Origin: Mycolicibacter engbaekii
GTDB taxonomy: Bacteria; Actinomycetota; Actinomycetes; Mycobacteriales; Mycobacteriaceae
Direction: 5' to 3'
Assembly: GCF_002101585.1 (NCBI RefSeq)
Contig: NZ_LQOT01000033.1
Span: 38,492 to 102,491, forward strand
DNA length: 64,000 nt
Shown: one piece after another, positions 16,483-25,898 of the stretch
How the letters are laid out: each line of letters begins with the position of its first letter
How positions within the stretch are numbered: the stretch's first letter is position 1
Notes under the pieces: model-generated
What the model was told of the DNA's origin: nothing
Databases searched by the model: none
What the model saw: only the letters and a program-made list of their open reading frames with translations
Position numbers and translations under genes: made by a program

Positions 16483-18060
16483 ATGTCTACCGGGCCCGCA
16501 TGGCGCTCTCCGGCCTACACCGCCGCCGAGATCGCCCACTATCACGCCGTGGGGTGGTGGTCGCCGACGACGCTGTCGGACGCGGTGCGCCGCAACGCCC
16601 GCCAGTTCTCGGCCCGCAACGCCTATGTGGACTTTTCCGCTTCCGGGTTGACCTGGCAGGAGTTCGACGCCGCGGCGGACGCGCTGGCGGCGCGGCTGGC
16701 GGGAGCCGGCGCGCGTCCCGGTGACCGGATCGCGGTGTGGCATGGCGATTCCGCCGCCATCCACGTGTTGTACGTGGCGATCGAGCGCTGCGGCGCGGTG
16801 GTGGTCGGCATCGGCGCACGGGCCGGAACCCGCGAGGTGGCCGCGATCCTGGGCGCCTCGCGGGCCCGGGTGCTGATCACCGACGCGCAGCGGCGTGCCT
16901 CGGCAGCCGGCCTCGACATCGAAACGTTGAGCATGGATGAGCTGAACTCGGTCGCCGCCAGTGCCGCCGGCCCCCAACTGGGGCCCGACGACGTCTTTCT
17001 GATCAATTCCACCTCCGGCACCACCGGGTTGCCCAAATGCGTGGTGCACACCCAGAACCGCTGGCATTACTTTCACCAGCTGGCGGTGTCCAACGGGCGA
17101 CTGCGCCCCGACGACGTCTTCCTGCCCGTCATTCCGACTCCGTTCGGCTTCGGCATCTGGACCAACCACACCACCCCCATCCGGCTCGGCGCCCAGACGA
17201 TCCTGCTGGACCGCTTCAGCGTCGCCGCGACGTTCGCGGCCATCGAGCGCCACCGGGTCACCGTATTGTGCTGTGTCAGCACCCAATTGACCATGATGAT
17301 GGCCGATCGCCTCAGCGCTGAATTCGACCTGAGCTCTTTGCGGGTGGTGTTCACCGGTGGGGAGGCGTTGCCCTACCGGCCCGCCGCGCGGTTCGAGGAG
17401 CTCACCGGAGCCACCATCCTGCAGTTCTACGGGTCCAACGAGACCGGGGTGCTCAGCGCCACCACCCCCGACGACCCGCTGGAGCGGCGGTTGCGCACCG
17501 GTGGGCGCATCGTGCCCGAGATGGCGGTCCGGCTTTTCGGCGGCGAGGACGGCAACACCGACGTGACTGATACCGGGCGGGGTCAGCCCGCCTGCCGCGG
17601 GCCGGCCACCAGTTTGGGCTATCTGGACGGGGTCGATCACGACAAGCTGTTCACCGCCGACGGGTGGATGCGCATGGGCGATCTCTGCGAGATCGACGCC
17701 GACGGCTATCTGAGCGTCACCGGCCGGCTTTCCGATTTCATCCTGCGCGGCGGAAAGAACATCAGCGCCGCCCAGGTCGAAGAAGCGGTGCTGACGCATC
17801 CGGCGATCGCGGTGGCCGCCGCAGTGCCGATGCGCGACGAGGTGTTCGGCGAAAAGGTCTGCGTCTACGTCGAACTCGCCAAGGGCGCACCCGGGGTGAC
17901 CGGCACGCTGGAGTTGGCCGAGCTCGTCGAGCACCTGCTGGCCCTGGGCGTGTCCAAGGAGCTGCTGCCCGAACGCCTGGTCGTCCTCGACGAGCTGCCG
18001 CGATCCTCTGGCGGCAAGATCGCCAAGGGACGGCTCCGCGAGATCGGCGGCCACGCATAG
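16483..18060 (+). CDS. AMP-dependent acyl/aryl-CoA synthetase (ANL superfamily)
   Basis: This 525-residue adenylate-forming enzyme has the P-loop-like NSTSGTTGLPKCVVHT motif at about residues 170-185, QFYGSNETG (adenine-binding A5), DGWMRMGDLCEID (A7) and GRLSDFILRGGKNIS (A8). A C-terminal SSGGKIAKGRL carries the catalytic Lys. Such enzymes activate a carboxylic acid with ATP and load it onto CoA. The upstream SDR suggests a shared pathway, possibly of fatty or aromatic acids. The closest named group looks like long- or medium-chain FadD/cyclohexanecarboxylate-type ligases, but I cannot assign a specific fadD number. Confidence 0.88.
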   Translation: MSTGPAWRSPAYTAAEIAHYHAVGWWSPTTLSDAVRRNARQFSARNAYVDFSASGLTWQEFDAAADALAARLAGAGARPGDRIAVWHGDSAAIHVLYVAIERCGAVVVGIGARAGTREVAAILGASRARVLITDAQRRASAAGLDIETLSMDELNSVAASAAGPQLGPDDVFLINSTSGTTGLPKCVVHTQNRWHYFHQLAVSNGRLRPDDVFLPVIPTPFGFGIWTNHTTPIRLGAQTILLDRFSVAATFAAIERHRVTVLCCVSTQLTMMMADRLSAEFDLSSLRVVFTGGEALPYRPAARFEELTGATILQFYGSNETGVLSATTPDDPLERRLRTGGRIVPEMAVRLFGGEDGNTDVTDTGRGQPACRGPATSLGYLDGVDHDKLFTADGWMRMGDLCEIDADGYLSVTGRLSDFILRGGKNISAAQVEEAVLTHPAIAVAAAVPMRDEVFGEKVCVYVELAKGAPGVTGTLELAELVEHLLALGVSKELLPERLVVLDELPRSSGGKIAKGRLREIGGHA

Positions 18061-18097
18061 GCGCCGCAATGCCGCGCGGAAGCGTTGTCCCGCAGCG

Positions 18098-19516
18098 CTA
18101 CCCGGGATCATCGCCACGGTCCAGGAGCTCCATCGGGTGATGCAGGTGGTTGATCCGCGGCTGGCCCGTTCGGTCGGTCCAGGCCAGGCGGCCACGCTCG
18201 GTGAGCTGGGTCTGAAGGTCGCCGCGGGTCGCAGCGCCGTGGTCGGGACCGCAGGCGAAGTAGAGCTGGTCGGCGTCGGTACGCCCGCCGTGAGCCCAGT
18301 CGGTCGCGTGGTGCACCTCGCAGTGGTAGCCGGGCTCGGAGCAGTTGGGCCGGGTGCAGCCGCGGTCTCGGGCGTGGCAGATGATCCGGTGATCCAGCGT
18401 GGCGATGCGCCTGCTGCGGCCCAGATACAACGGCCGTTCCGAGTGGTCGTCGAAGACCACCAGATAATGAATCGCATTGGCCGCCATGCGGATCAGATCA
18501 CGCATCGGCAGGCGGCTGCCGCCTCCGGTGCGGGCAGGCCCGGGCATCGGGAGGCTCGGGTCGGCGATCGCGCGTCCGGCCTGCTCGAGGTCGGCGAGCG
18601 TGGTGGTGGCGATGACCGAGACCGGAACACCGCGGTGGGTGCCCAGGGCGCCGGATGCAATGCCGTGGCGCAGGGCGAGTTTGAGGGCGTCGTGGTTTCG
18701 TTGGCCGTTGGAGCGCAGGTCCGGACCGGCTGGTGCTTCGGGGCACTCGGACGGCTCGGGGGTGTCGGGCCGGCGGTGGCCGGGCCGCACCGCGGCCATT
18801 GCCGCCTCGAGGTAGGCGCGGGTCTCGGGGTCGACGCAGCCGGACAGCCGGCTCATACCGTCGGGGCCCTGGCGGCCCAACACCAGGTTGCGCCGCCGCG
18901 CCCGATCCGCATCGGTGAAGTTGCCGTCGGGGTTGAGGACGTCGGCAATGGCGTGGCCGAGAGCGGTCACAAAGGCGGCATCCTGTTCGGTCGCGTGGCG
19001 CACCAGGGTGCGCTCGGCGGCCGCCCGATCGGCCGGTGCGACGTTCCCGGGCAGCTGGTCGAGGGCGGTGGTGACGGATCTGATGTGGTCGTCGCCGATC
19101 CGGCCGTCCTCGACCGCGGCGGCGACCGCGGGGAACTCCGGTGGGGCAGGGGGACCGGTCAGATTGCGACGGGGCCGGATGCGGGCGGCGACCCGGAACC
19201 GGCGCCGCACCTCGGCGCGGGTGATGCGCAGGCGTGACCACAGCAGGTCGGTGAGCTTGGTGTCGGCCGGCAGTCGAGGGTCGTCGGGGCCGTCGGGTGG
19301 GTCGGCCAGTTCGCCGAACATGCGGAAGGACAGGCCGCGGTTGACCCGATGCTGGGTTTCGAGGCGCTCGGCGATCTCGACGCGGAACGCATTGCCCACG
19401 ATGTCGGTGTCGGCCGCCCGCAGCCGGGACTGGGCGTCATCGATCAAGGCCAGCTCCGCCCGGATGGCCGCGCGGGCCGCCGCGGCGGGAGGCAGGACCT
19501 GATCGGTGGCGGACAC
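18098..19516 (-). CDS. HNH endonuclease signature protein of the 13E12 repeat family (DUF222)
   Basis: This protein has 472 residues from GTG at 19516; ATG at 19546 would add ten residues but lies directly against the SOS box. Most of the protein is the DUF222 domain. The C-terminal HNH-like region (about residues 385-440) shows CTRPNC, EVHHATDWAHGG and ADQLYFACGPDHG, giving the two Cys pairs and catalytic His expected of HNH nucleases. The 13E12 family is multicopy in mycobacteria and several members are LexA-regulated, which fits the SOS box here. The in vivo role of the family is not established; some are thought to be mobile or recombination-related genes. Confidence 0.85.
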   Translation of the reverse strand: MSATDQVLPPAAAARAAIRAELALIDDAQSRLRAADTDIVGNAFRVEIAERLETQHRVNRGLSFRMFGELADPPDGPDDPRLPADTKLTDLLWSRLRITRAEVRRRFRVAARIRPRRNLTGPPAPPEFPAVAAAVEDGRIGDDHIRSVTTALDQLPGNVAPADRAAAERTLVRHATEQDAAFVTALGHAIADVLNPDGNFTDADRARRRNLVLGRQGPDGMSRLSGCVDPETRAYLEAAMAAVRPGHRRPDTPEPSECPEAPAGPDLRSNGQRNHDALKLALRHGIASGALGTHRGVPVSVIATTTLADLEQAGRAIADPSLPMPGPARTGGGSRLPMRDLIRMAANAIHYLVVFDDHSERPLYLGRSRRIATLDHRIICHARDRGCTRPNCSEPGYHCEVHHATDWAHGGRTDADQLYFACGPDHGAATRGDLQTQLTERGRLAWTDRTGQPRINHLHHPMELLDRGDDPG

Positions 19517-19528
19517 CCCTCCAACGTA

Positions 19529-19544
19529 TCGAACATACGTTCGC
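19529..19544 (-). promoter_or_regulatory. LexA SOS box upstream of the 13E12-family gene
   Basis: TCGAAC-ATAC-GTTCGC matches the mycobacterial/Gram-positive SOS box TCGAAC-N4-GTTCGA at 11 of 12 fixed positions. It lies 13 bases before the GTG at 19516. This places the 13E12 gene under DNA-damage control. Confidence 0.75.
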
Positions 19545-19714
19545 ATACGGCGGCGTCGGGCGACCATCTGTGGATGAACCGGCAATTGTGGATAACGCCC
19601 GTCCAGCGGCCTGCAGACAGCTGCTCGCCACCTGTGTGGGGCGGCATCGTAGCCAGCCTGCGCGCACCCGATAACCACGCCGTGCCGCACCCGGGACCTG
19701 TCCGCGGCGTTCGG

Positions 19715-19720
19715 TAGGGT
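19715..19720 (+). promoter_or_regulatory. -10 box of a probably leaderless tex promoter
   Basis: TAGGGT (TANNNT type) ends eight bases before the tex GTG. No Shine-Dalgarno is present, so the transcript probably begins at or next to the start codon, as is common in mycobacteria. Confidence 0.4.
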
Positions 19721-19728
19721 CCGTCGGC

Positions 19729-22080
19729 GTGACAGCGAACGTAACCCTGAAACCGGTAAACGCCCGTCTCGCCGAGGAACTCGCGGTGGCCGAACGACAG
19801 GTCGCGGCCGCTGTGGCGCTGCTCGACGAGGGGGCCACGGTGCCGTTCATCGCGCGCTACCGCAAAGAGGCCACCGGCAGCCTCGACGACGGTCAGCTGC
19901 GCACCCTCGAAGAACGGCTGCGCTACCTGCGCGAGCTCGACGACCGCCGGGCCGCCGTGCTGTCCTCGATCGAGGAGCAGGGCAAGCTCACCGACGAGCT
20001 CAAAGCCGCGCTGCTGTCGGCCGAGACCAAGGCCCGGGTCGAAGACATCTACCTGCCCTACAAGCCCAAGCGCCGCACCAAGGCGCAGATCGCGCGCGAG
20101 GCCGGCCTCGAGCCGCTTGCCGACCGGCTGCTCGCCGACCCCACGCTCGACCCCCAGCAGGTCGCCACGGAGTACACCGGCGAGGAGGTCGCCGACGCCG
20201 CGGCAGCACTGGAGGGCGCCCGCGCGATCCTGGTCGAGCGGGCCGCCGAGGACGCCGAGCTGGTGGGCGCGGTGCGGGAGAAGTTCTGGTCGGCGGGCTC
20301 GTTGCGAACCATGCCGCGCTCGGAGGATGCTGCGAAAAGTCCCTCGGCACAGAAGTTCCGGGACTACTTCGAGTTCAGCGAAGCCCTGGAGACCATGCCG
20401 TCGCACCGGGTGCTGGCGGTGTTGCGCGGCGAGAAGGAGGACGCCCTGGCGCTGGCCTTCGACGGCGGCGAGAACGAGTTCTACCACGCCATGATCGCCC
20501 GGTCGCTCGGCGTGGACATGGGCGCAGCGGGGCCGGCCACGCCCTGGCTGGCCGACACGGTGCGGTGGGCCTGGGACACCCGGCTGGCTTTCTCCGCGGC
20601 GGTCGATGCCCGGATGCGGCTGCGTCAGCGTGCCGAGCAGGACGCGGTGGCGGTGTTCGCCAAGAACCTCAAGGACCTGCTGCTGGCGGCGCCGGCGGGC
20701 AACCGCACCACGCTGGGACTCGACCCGGGCTTTCGCACCGGGGTGAAGGTCGCCGTCGTCGACGGCACCGGCAAGGTCGTCGACACCTGTGCGATCTTCC
20801 CGCACCAGCCGCAGAAGCAGTGGGATCAGGCCAAGGCGGTGCTGGCCGCGCTGGTCGCCCGCCACGGTGTGGACCTGATTGCCGTCGGCAATGGCACCGC
20901 GTCGCGTGAGACCGACGCCCTAGCAGCCGAACTGATCGCCGACCTCACCAGCGCCGGCGCCCCCGCGCCGGTCAAAGCGATGGTCAGCGAGGCCGGGGCG
21001 TCGGTGTACTCGGCGTCGGCGTATGCCGCACACGAACTTCCCGATCTGGACGTCACGCTGCGCGGCGCGGTGTCGATCGCGCGGCGGCTGCAGGATCCGC
21101 TGGCCGAACTGGTCAAGATCGAGCCGAAGTCCATCGGGGTCGGCCAGTACCAGCACGACGTGACGCCGGGCATCCTGGCGCGCAGCCTCGACGCCGTGGT
21201 CGAAGATGCGGTGAACGCCGTGGGTGTGGACCTCAACACCGCCTCGGCCCCGCTGTTGGCCAAGGTGTCGGGGGTGTCGGAATCGCTGGCCGAAGCCATC
21301 GTGGGGCACCGCGACCAGAACGGGCCGTTCCGCAGCCGGGCCGCCCTGCTCGACGTGCCACGCCTGGGGCCCAAGGCCTTCGAACAGTGCGCCGGGTTCC
21401 TGCGCATCCGCGACGGCGATGACCCGCTGGACTCCTCCGGCGTGCATCCCGAGGCCTACCCGGTGGTGCGGCGCATCCTGGACCGCTCCGGAGTCTCGCT
21501 GGCCGAGATCATCGGCGACGAGCGACTCCTGCGGTCGCTGCAGCCCGGCGATTTCGCCGACGACCGGTTCGGGGTCCCGACCGTCACCGACATCCTGGCC
21601 GAACTGGAGAAGCCGGGACGCGATCCCCGGCCGGCGTTCTCCACGGCGACGTTCGCCGCAGGCGTCGAGAAGGTGGCCGACCTCAAGGTGGGCATGATCC
21701 TCGAGGGCGTGGTGACCAATGTCGCCGCGTTCGGAGCCTTCGTCGACGTCGGTGTGCACCAGGACGGCCTCGTGCACGTCTCGGCCATGGCGGACCGCTT
21801 CGTCTCCGACCCACACGAGGTGGTCCGTTCCGGTCAGGTGGTGAAGGTCAAAGTCATCGACGTCGATGTCGAACGCCAGCGCATCGGGCTGACCCTGCGG
21901 CTGGGGGACAAGCCCGGCGACAAGCCCGCGCGGGGTGGGGCGGCCAAACCGGCTGCACGCGGCGGCAACGCCAAGCAGAATCGTGGGAGGGGTCCCGGCA
22001 ACGGGACGGGGCGCCGGGACGCGGCACCGGCTGGCGGGTCGATGGCCCAGGCGCTACGGGACGCCGGATTCGGAAAGTGA
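19729..22080 (+). CDS. tex: Tex family RNA-binding transcription accessory protein
   Basis: This 783-residue protein is the typical length for Tex. It has the N-terminal Tex domain (ATVPFIARYRKEATGSLDDGQLR), a YqgF/RNase H-like domain (TTLGLDPGFRTGVKVAVVD), helix-hairpin-helix segments (LNTASAPLLAKVSGVSESLA, ALLDVPRLGPKAFEQCAGF) and a C-terminal S1 RNA-binding domain at about residues 645-725 (VGMILEGVVTNVAAFGAFVDVGV). The tail is Gly, Lys and Arg rich and probably disordered. Tex proteins bind nucleic acid and influence transcription and translation in the cytoplasm. It starts at GTG with no ribosome site and is followed closely by a GlcD-type oxidase. Confidence 0.95.
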   Translation: MTANVTLKPVNARLAEELAVAERQVAAAVALLDEGATVPFIARYRKEATGSLDDGQLRTLEERLRYLRELDDRRAAVLSSIEEQGKLTDELKAALLSAETKARVEDIYLPYKPKRRTKAQIAREAGLEPLADRLLADPTLDPQQVATEYTGEEVADAAAALEGARAILVERAAEDAELVGAVREKFWSAGSLRTMPRSEDAAKSPSAQKFRDYFEFSEALETMPSHRVLAVLRGEKEDALALAFDGGENEFYHAMIARSLGVDMGAAGPATPWLADTVRWAWDTRLAFSAAVDARMRLRQRAEQDAVAVFAKNLKDLLLAAPAGNRTTLGLDPGFRTGVKVAVVDGTGKVVDTCAIFPHQPQKQWDQAKAVLAALVARHGVDLIAVGNGTASRETDALAAELIADLTSAGAPAPVKAMVSEAGASVYSASAYAAHELPDLDVTLRGAVSIARRLQDPLAELVKIEPKSIGVGQYQHDVTPGILARSLDAVVEDAVNAVGVDLNTASAPLLAKVSGVSESLAEAIVGHRDQNGPFRSRAALLDVPRLGPKAFEQCAGFLRIRDGDDPLDSSGVHPEAYPVVRRILDRSGVSLAEIIGDERLLRSLQPGDFADDRFGVPTVTDILAELEKPGRDPRPAFSTATFAAGVEKVADLKVGMILEGVVTNVAAFGAFVDVGVHQDGLVHVSAMADRFVSDPHEVVRSGQVVKVKVIDVDVERQRIGLTLRLGDKPGDKPARGGAAKPAARGGNAKQNRGRGPGNGTGRRDAAPAGGSMAQALRDAGFGK

Positions 22081-22088
22081 GGGCCGGC

Positions 22089-23480
22089 ATGGGCACCACG
22101 GAGGGCGCACCCGACGACATAGCAGCACGCTTCAGCAAGATCGTGGGGGAGACCGGGCTGCTGACCGGCGACCAGATCAGTCCCGACTACGGCCACGACG
22201 AGGCGCTGGTCGGTGCGCCGGTCACGCCGCGCTATGTGGCCCGCCCCGAGACCGCCGAGCACGTCGCCGCCCTGCTGGCCGCGGCGACCGAAGCCAAGGT
22301 CGCGGTGACCGCACGCGGGTCCGGCACCGGGTTGTCGGCGGCCGCACGCCCGTGTCCCGACGGTCTGCTGATCTCCTTTGAGCGGATGAACGCGATTCTG
22401 GAGGTCGACACCGAGAATCAGGTCGCGGTGGTGCAGCCCGGCGTCACGCTGAGCGATCTCGACGCCGCGACGGCCGATGCGGGTCTGATGTACACCGTCT
22501 TCCCCGGGGAGTTGTCCGCCAGTGTCGGGGGCAACGTCGGTACCAACGCCGGGGGTATGCGCGCGGTCAAGTACGGGGTGACCCGGCACAACGTGCTCGG
22601 GCTGCAGGCCGCCCTGCCCACCGGCGAGCTGATCCGCACCGGCGGCCGAATCAGCAAGCTGTCCACCGGTTATGACCTGACGCAGCTGATCATCGGCTCG
22701 GAGGGCACCTGCGCCCTGGCCACCGAGGTCACCGTGCGGCTCTACCCGCGGCTGGGGCACTCCACCACGTTGCTGGCGCCGTTCGCCGACCTGCCCGCGG
22801 TGATGCGCGCGGTGCCGGCGGTGGTGCGCAGCGGTGTGAACCCGGTGATTCTGGAGTACGTCGACAAGCTCACGCTGGCGGCGATCAGCTACTCGCAGAA
22901 GCTGAACCTGGGCATCCCCGACTCGGTGCGTGACTCCGCGGAGGCATACCTGGTCGTGGGGGTGGAGGATCGCGACCGCGACCGCCTCGACGGCGACGTG
23001 GCCATGCTGGGCGAGCTGCTGGCCTCGCTCGGGGCCGTTGATGTCTATGTGCTGGAGGGTAATTCGGCGCATGCCCTGATCGAGGCCCGCGAGAAGGCGT
23101 TCTGGACGGCCAAGGCCGCCGGTGCCCACGATGTCATCGATACCGTGGTTCCTCGCGCGGCGATGGATCAATTCCTCACCAAAGCACACGAATTGGCCCA
23201 GGCGGTGGGTGCCGGCGTGGTGGGCTGCGGGCACGCCGGCGACGGCAACGTGCACCTGGCGGTGTTCTGCGCCGACGACGACGTCCGGCACCGGCTGCTG
23301 CACGACATCTTCGCGGCGGCGATGGCACTGGGCGGAGCCATCTCCGGAGAGCACGGCCTGGGACGGGTCAAGACCCAGCATTTCCTGGAACTCGAGGATC
23401 CGGTCAAGATCGCCCTGATGCGACGAATCAAGGACGCCTTCGACCCCGCCGGGATTCTCAATCCGGGCGTGCTTCTATAG
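22089..23480 (+). CDS. FAD-linked oxidase, GlcD/D-lactate dehydrogenase type
   Basis: This protein has 463 residues from ATG at 22089, preceded by AGGG; a GTG at 22077 overlapping the tex stop is an alternative. The N-terminal PCMH FAD-binding domain contains ARGSGTGLSAAA and GELSASVGGNVGTNAGG. The C-terminal FAD-oxidase domain has GCGHAGDGNVH (metal and substrate-binding His) and GEHGLGRVK, ending DPAGILNPG. The family oxidises 2-hydroxy acids such as glycolate or D-lactate to 2-oxo acids. No GlcE or GlcF partner is adjacent, so a single-subunit D-2-hydroxyacid dehydrogenase is likely. The downstream ilvX acts on 2-oxo acids, which may be meaningful. Confidence 0.85.
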   Translation: MGTTEGAPDDIAARFSKIVGETGLLTGDQISPDYGHDEALVGAPVTPRYVARPETAEHVAALLAAATEAKVAVTARGSGTGLSAAARPCPDGLLISFERMNAILEVDTENQVAVVQPGVTLSDLDAATADAGLMYTVFPGELSASVGGNVGTNAGGMRAVKYGVTRHNVLGLQAALPTGELIRTGGRISKLSTGYDLTQLIIGSEGTCALATEVTVRLYPRLGHSTTLLAPFADLPAVMRAVPAVVRSGVNPVILEYVDKLTLAAISYSQKLNLGIPDSVRDSAEAYLVVGVEDRDRDRLDGDVAMLGELLASLGAVDVYVLEGNSAHALIEAREKAFWTAKAAGAHDVIDTVVPRAAMDQFLTKAHELAQAVGAGVVGCGHAGDGNVHLAVFCADDDVRHRLLHDIFAAAMALGGAISGEHGLGRVKTQHFLELEDPVKIALMRRIKDAFDPAGILNPGVLL

Positions 23481-23535
23481 GCAGCGGATCGCGCGCGACA
23501 CCCATACCCCGGTGCCCGGCAAGAAAGGCAGCCAC

Positions 23536-25107
23536 ATGACCAACGGAGCACAGGCCCTGATCGCCACCCTGGTCGACAGCGGAGTTCAGGTCTGCTTCGC
23601 CAACCCCGGCACGTCCGAGATGCACTTCGTGGCCGCCCTGGACTCGGTGCCGCAGATGCGGGGGGTGCTGTGCCTGTTCGAAGGGGTGGTGACCGGTGCC
23701 GCCGACGGCTACGCCCGGGTGGCCGGCAAGCCGGCCGCCACCTTGCTGCACCTGGGGCCCGGGCTCAGCAACGGCCTGGCCAACCTGCACAACGCCCGCC
23801 GCGCGCACGTGCCGGTGGTCAACGTCATCGGGGATCACGCGACCTACCACAAGAAGTACGACGCCCCGCTGGAATCCGACATCGAACCGCTGACCGACTG
23901 GACCCACGGCTGGGTGCGCCGTACCGGCGCCGGCCGTGACGTCGGCCGGGATGCCGCCGAAGCCGTCGCGGCCTCAATGGCCAGTCCGGCGGTAGTGGCC
24001 AATCTGATTCTGCCCGCCGACATCTCCTGGGAAGACGGCGCGCAGGCGGCCGGCCCGGTCGAACCCGTCCCGGCCGCCGCCCCCGACGCCCGGGCCGTCG
24101 CCGATATCGCCGCCATACTGGGCAGCGGCGAACCGGCGGCCCTGCTGATCGGCGGCCCGGCCGCCGGCGCGGTGCGCGCCCTGGAGGCTACCGACCGGAT
24201 CGCCGCCGCCACCGGCGCGCGCGCCCTGGTCGAGACGTTCCCGACCCGGCTCGTCCGCGGCGCCGGGGTCCCGGCGATCGACCGGCTCGGTTACCTGGCC
24301 GAGCAGGCCGCCTACCAACTCGACGGCATCAAGCACCTGGTGGTGGCGGGCACCCGGGCGCCGGTGTCGTTCTTCGCCTACCCCGGCAAGCCCAGCGACC
24401 TGGTTCCCGAGGGCTGCGTCGTGCACAACCTCGCCGGCCTCGAGACCGACGTCGTGGCCGCACTGGAACAACTGGCCGACGCGGTGGCCGCCGGCGTGCC
24501 GTCGCGGCCCGCACCGGCCGCCGTCCCGGCCCTGCCGAGCGGGCAGCTCACTCCGCAGAACTGGGTGCAGGTGATCGGGGCGCTGCTGCCGGAGAACGCG
24601 ATCATCTCCGACGAGTCGAACACTTCGGGACTGATGCTGCCCGCGGCCACCGCCGGCTCTCCCCGCCACGACGTGCTCACGCTCACCGGCGGCGCCATCG
24701 GGCAGGGCCTCCCGGTCGCCGTCGGTGCGGCCGTGGCCGCTCCGGACCGGCCGGTGATCGCGCTGGAGGCCGACGGCAGCGCGGCGTACACCATTTCCGC
24801 GTTGTGGACCATGGCACGCGAGAACCTGAACGTGACCACGGTGCTGATCAACAACAGCGCCTACGCGATCCTGCGCCTGGAACTGGCCCGGGTGGGCGCC
24901 GAGGACGAGGGCGGCGGCCACGGCCCCAAGGCGGAGGCGCTGCTGGACCTGTCGCGGCCGAACATGGATTTCGCGAAGATCGCCGAGGGGTTCGGGGTGC
25001 CGGCGACGGTCGCCACCACCTGCGAGGAACTCGCCGAACAATTCGGCAGGGCACTGGCCGAACCGGGCCCGCACCTGATCGACGCGCGGATTCCGACCCT
25101 GTTCTGA
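23536..25107 (+). CDS. ilvX: Thiamine-diphosphate enzyme, acetolactate synthase large-subunit-like IlvX
   Basis: This protein has 523 residues from ATG at 23536. The N-terminal pyrimidine-binding domain contains VCFANPGTSEMHF, the cofactor-activating Glu in LFEGVVTGAADGYARV (E49), and GDHATYHKKYDAPLESDI. The C-terminal pyrophosphate domain carries LEADGSAAYTISALWT followed by NNSAYAIL (the GDG-NN type motif). The sequence matches, as I recall it, the mycobacterial IlvX protein, a catalytic-subunit homologue of acetohydroxyacid synthase without an adjacent regulatory subunit. Benzoylformate-decarboxylase-like activity is an alternative. It follows the GlcD-type oxidase by 55 bases and may be cotranscribed with it. 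Confidence 0.82.
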   Translation: MTNGAQALIATLVDSGVQVCFANPGTSEMHFVAALDSVPQMRGVLCLFEGVVTGAADGYARVAGKPAATLLHLGPGLSNGLANLHNARRAHVPVVNVIGDHATYHKKYDAPLESDIEPLTDWTHGWVRRTGAGRDVGRDAAEAVAASMASPAVVANLILPADISWEDGAQAAGPVEPVPAAAPDARAVADIAAILGSGEPAALLIGGPAAGAVRALEATDRIAAATGARALVETFPTRLVRGAGVPAIDRLGYLAEQAAYQLDGIKHLVVAGTRAPVSFFAYPGKPSDLVPEGCVVHNLAGLETDVVAALEQLADAVAAGVPSRPAPAAVPALPSGQLTPQNWVQVIGALLPENAIISDESNTSGLMLPAATAGSPRHDVLTLTGGAIGQGLPVAVGAAVAAPDRPVIALEADGSAAYTISALWTMARENLNVTTVLINNSAYAILRLELARVGAEDEGGGHGPKAEALLDLSRPNMDFAKIAEGFGVPATVATTCEELAEQFGRALAEPGPHLIDARIPTLF

Positions 25108-25109
25108 GG

Positions 25110-25125
25110 CGGCTCGTTGGAGCCG
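25110..25125 (+). terminator. Candidate hairpin terminator between ilvX and a cutinase
   Basis: CGGCTC-GTTG-GAGCCG forms a perfect 6-bp stem with a 4-base loop, starting two bases after the ilvX stop and lying between convergent genes. There is no U tract, which is usual for mycobacterial terminators. Confidence 0.4.
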
Positions 25126-25146
25126 TGACCGGCGGGCGCCGCAGCG

Positions 25147-25806
25147 TCAGTTGACGCTCTGGCCGCCCGTCACCCGATTCGCCGCGAACGTCGCGGCCTC
25201 CACGGCCTTGCCGTCCTGGACGTACATCAGGTGCGGGACGACGCTTCCGCTGTCCTCGCAGTAGATGTCGCCGGCCAGGCAGAAGTCGATGGTCTTCGGC
25301 TGGTAGGACGATGCCAGGACCGGCAGCGGACCGCCCCACAGCGACATGGAGTAGGGGCTCGACGGCGGACCGAACAGCGCCACGGCAACCACATGGTTGG
25401 CGGCCGAAGCCGGCAAGGCGTTGCTGGACATCGCGATGACGCTGGCTCCCTGGGAGTAGCCGCCGAGCACCAGCTTGGTCGTGGGGCAGTTGGCCATCGT
25501 CGCCTGAATGTGGGCGGTGGCGTCCGCCTCGCCGAGGACTGCGCTGTTGCGGTAGTCGGTGCTCGCCGGGTAGTTCACCGGGTACACGCTGACGTCCCGA
25601 TCGGCCAGCTGGTCGCGGAGCGCCCCGACGAACGCATCGCCGACGTCGCCCAGGCCCGCGGGTTGACCCGAGCCGCGGGCGAAGACCACCTCGGTGTCCG
25701 GGCACGGCTCTGCGGCAGCCGACGGAATACCCGCCGGCGCGGCCACCAGGGCTCCGGTCAGCATGGCCGCGGCGGCGAAGGTGCGAACAGCGTCACGCGA
25801 AGTCAT
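25147..25806 (-). CDS. Secreted cutinase-family esterase
   Basis: This protein has 219 residues from ATG at 25806, where the signal peptide begins (MTSRDAVRTF, Ala-rich core, cleavage near AAAEP). The upstream in-frame extension is Arg-rich and unlikely. The mature protein begins EPCPDTEVVFARGSG. The triad is Ser in GGYSQG (S118), Asp after FCLAGD (D180) and His in VVPHLMY (H192), and Cys residues fit the two conserved disulfides. It belongs to the same family as its neighbour (CPDVQVLFARG) and probably arose with it by tandem duplication. Likely role: extracellular ester or lipid hydrolysis. Confidence 0.92.
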   Translation of the reverse strand: MTSRDAVRTFAAAAMLTGALVAAPAGIPSAAAEPCPDTEVVFARGSGQPAGLGDVGDAFVGALRDQLADRDVSVYPVNYPASTDYRNSAVLGEADATAHIQATMANCPTTKLVLGGYSQGASVIAMSSNALPASAANHVVAVALFGPPSSPYSMSLWGGPLPVLASSYQPKTIDFCLAGDIYCEDSGSVVPHLMYVQDGKAVEAATFAANRVTGGQSVN

Positions 25807-25898
25807 CCCTAAATGCTGACACGTCCCGGTGACGCCGGTGGCCCGCGGGTGGGGCAGCGACGCCCCACCTGGCCGTCGGTGTGGGGTGAACGCCGTGC

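Noticed and set aside
15556..18477. 973-codon minus-strand open frame across the SDR, acyl-CoA ligase and 13E12 genes
   Set aside because: It is a low-stop shadow frame in GC-rich DNA. The plus-strand genes have full domain motifs and ribosome sites; the shadow is Arg/Gly/Ala-rich without any motif.
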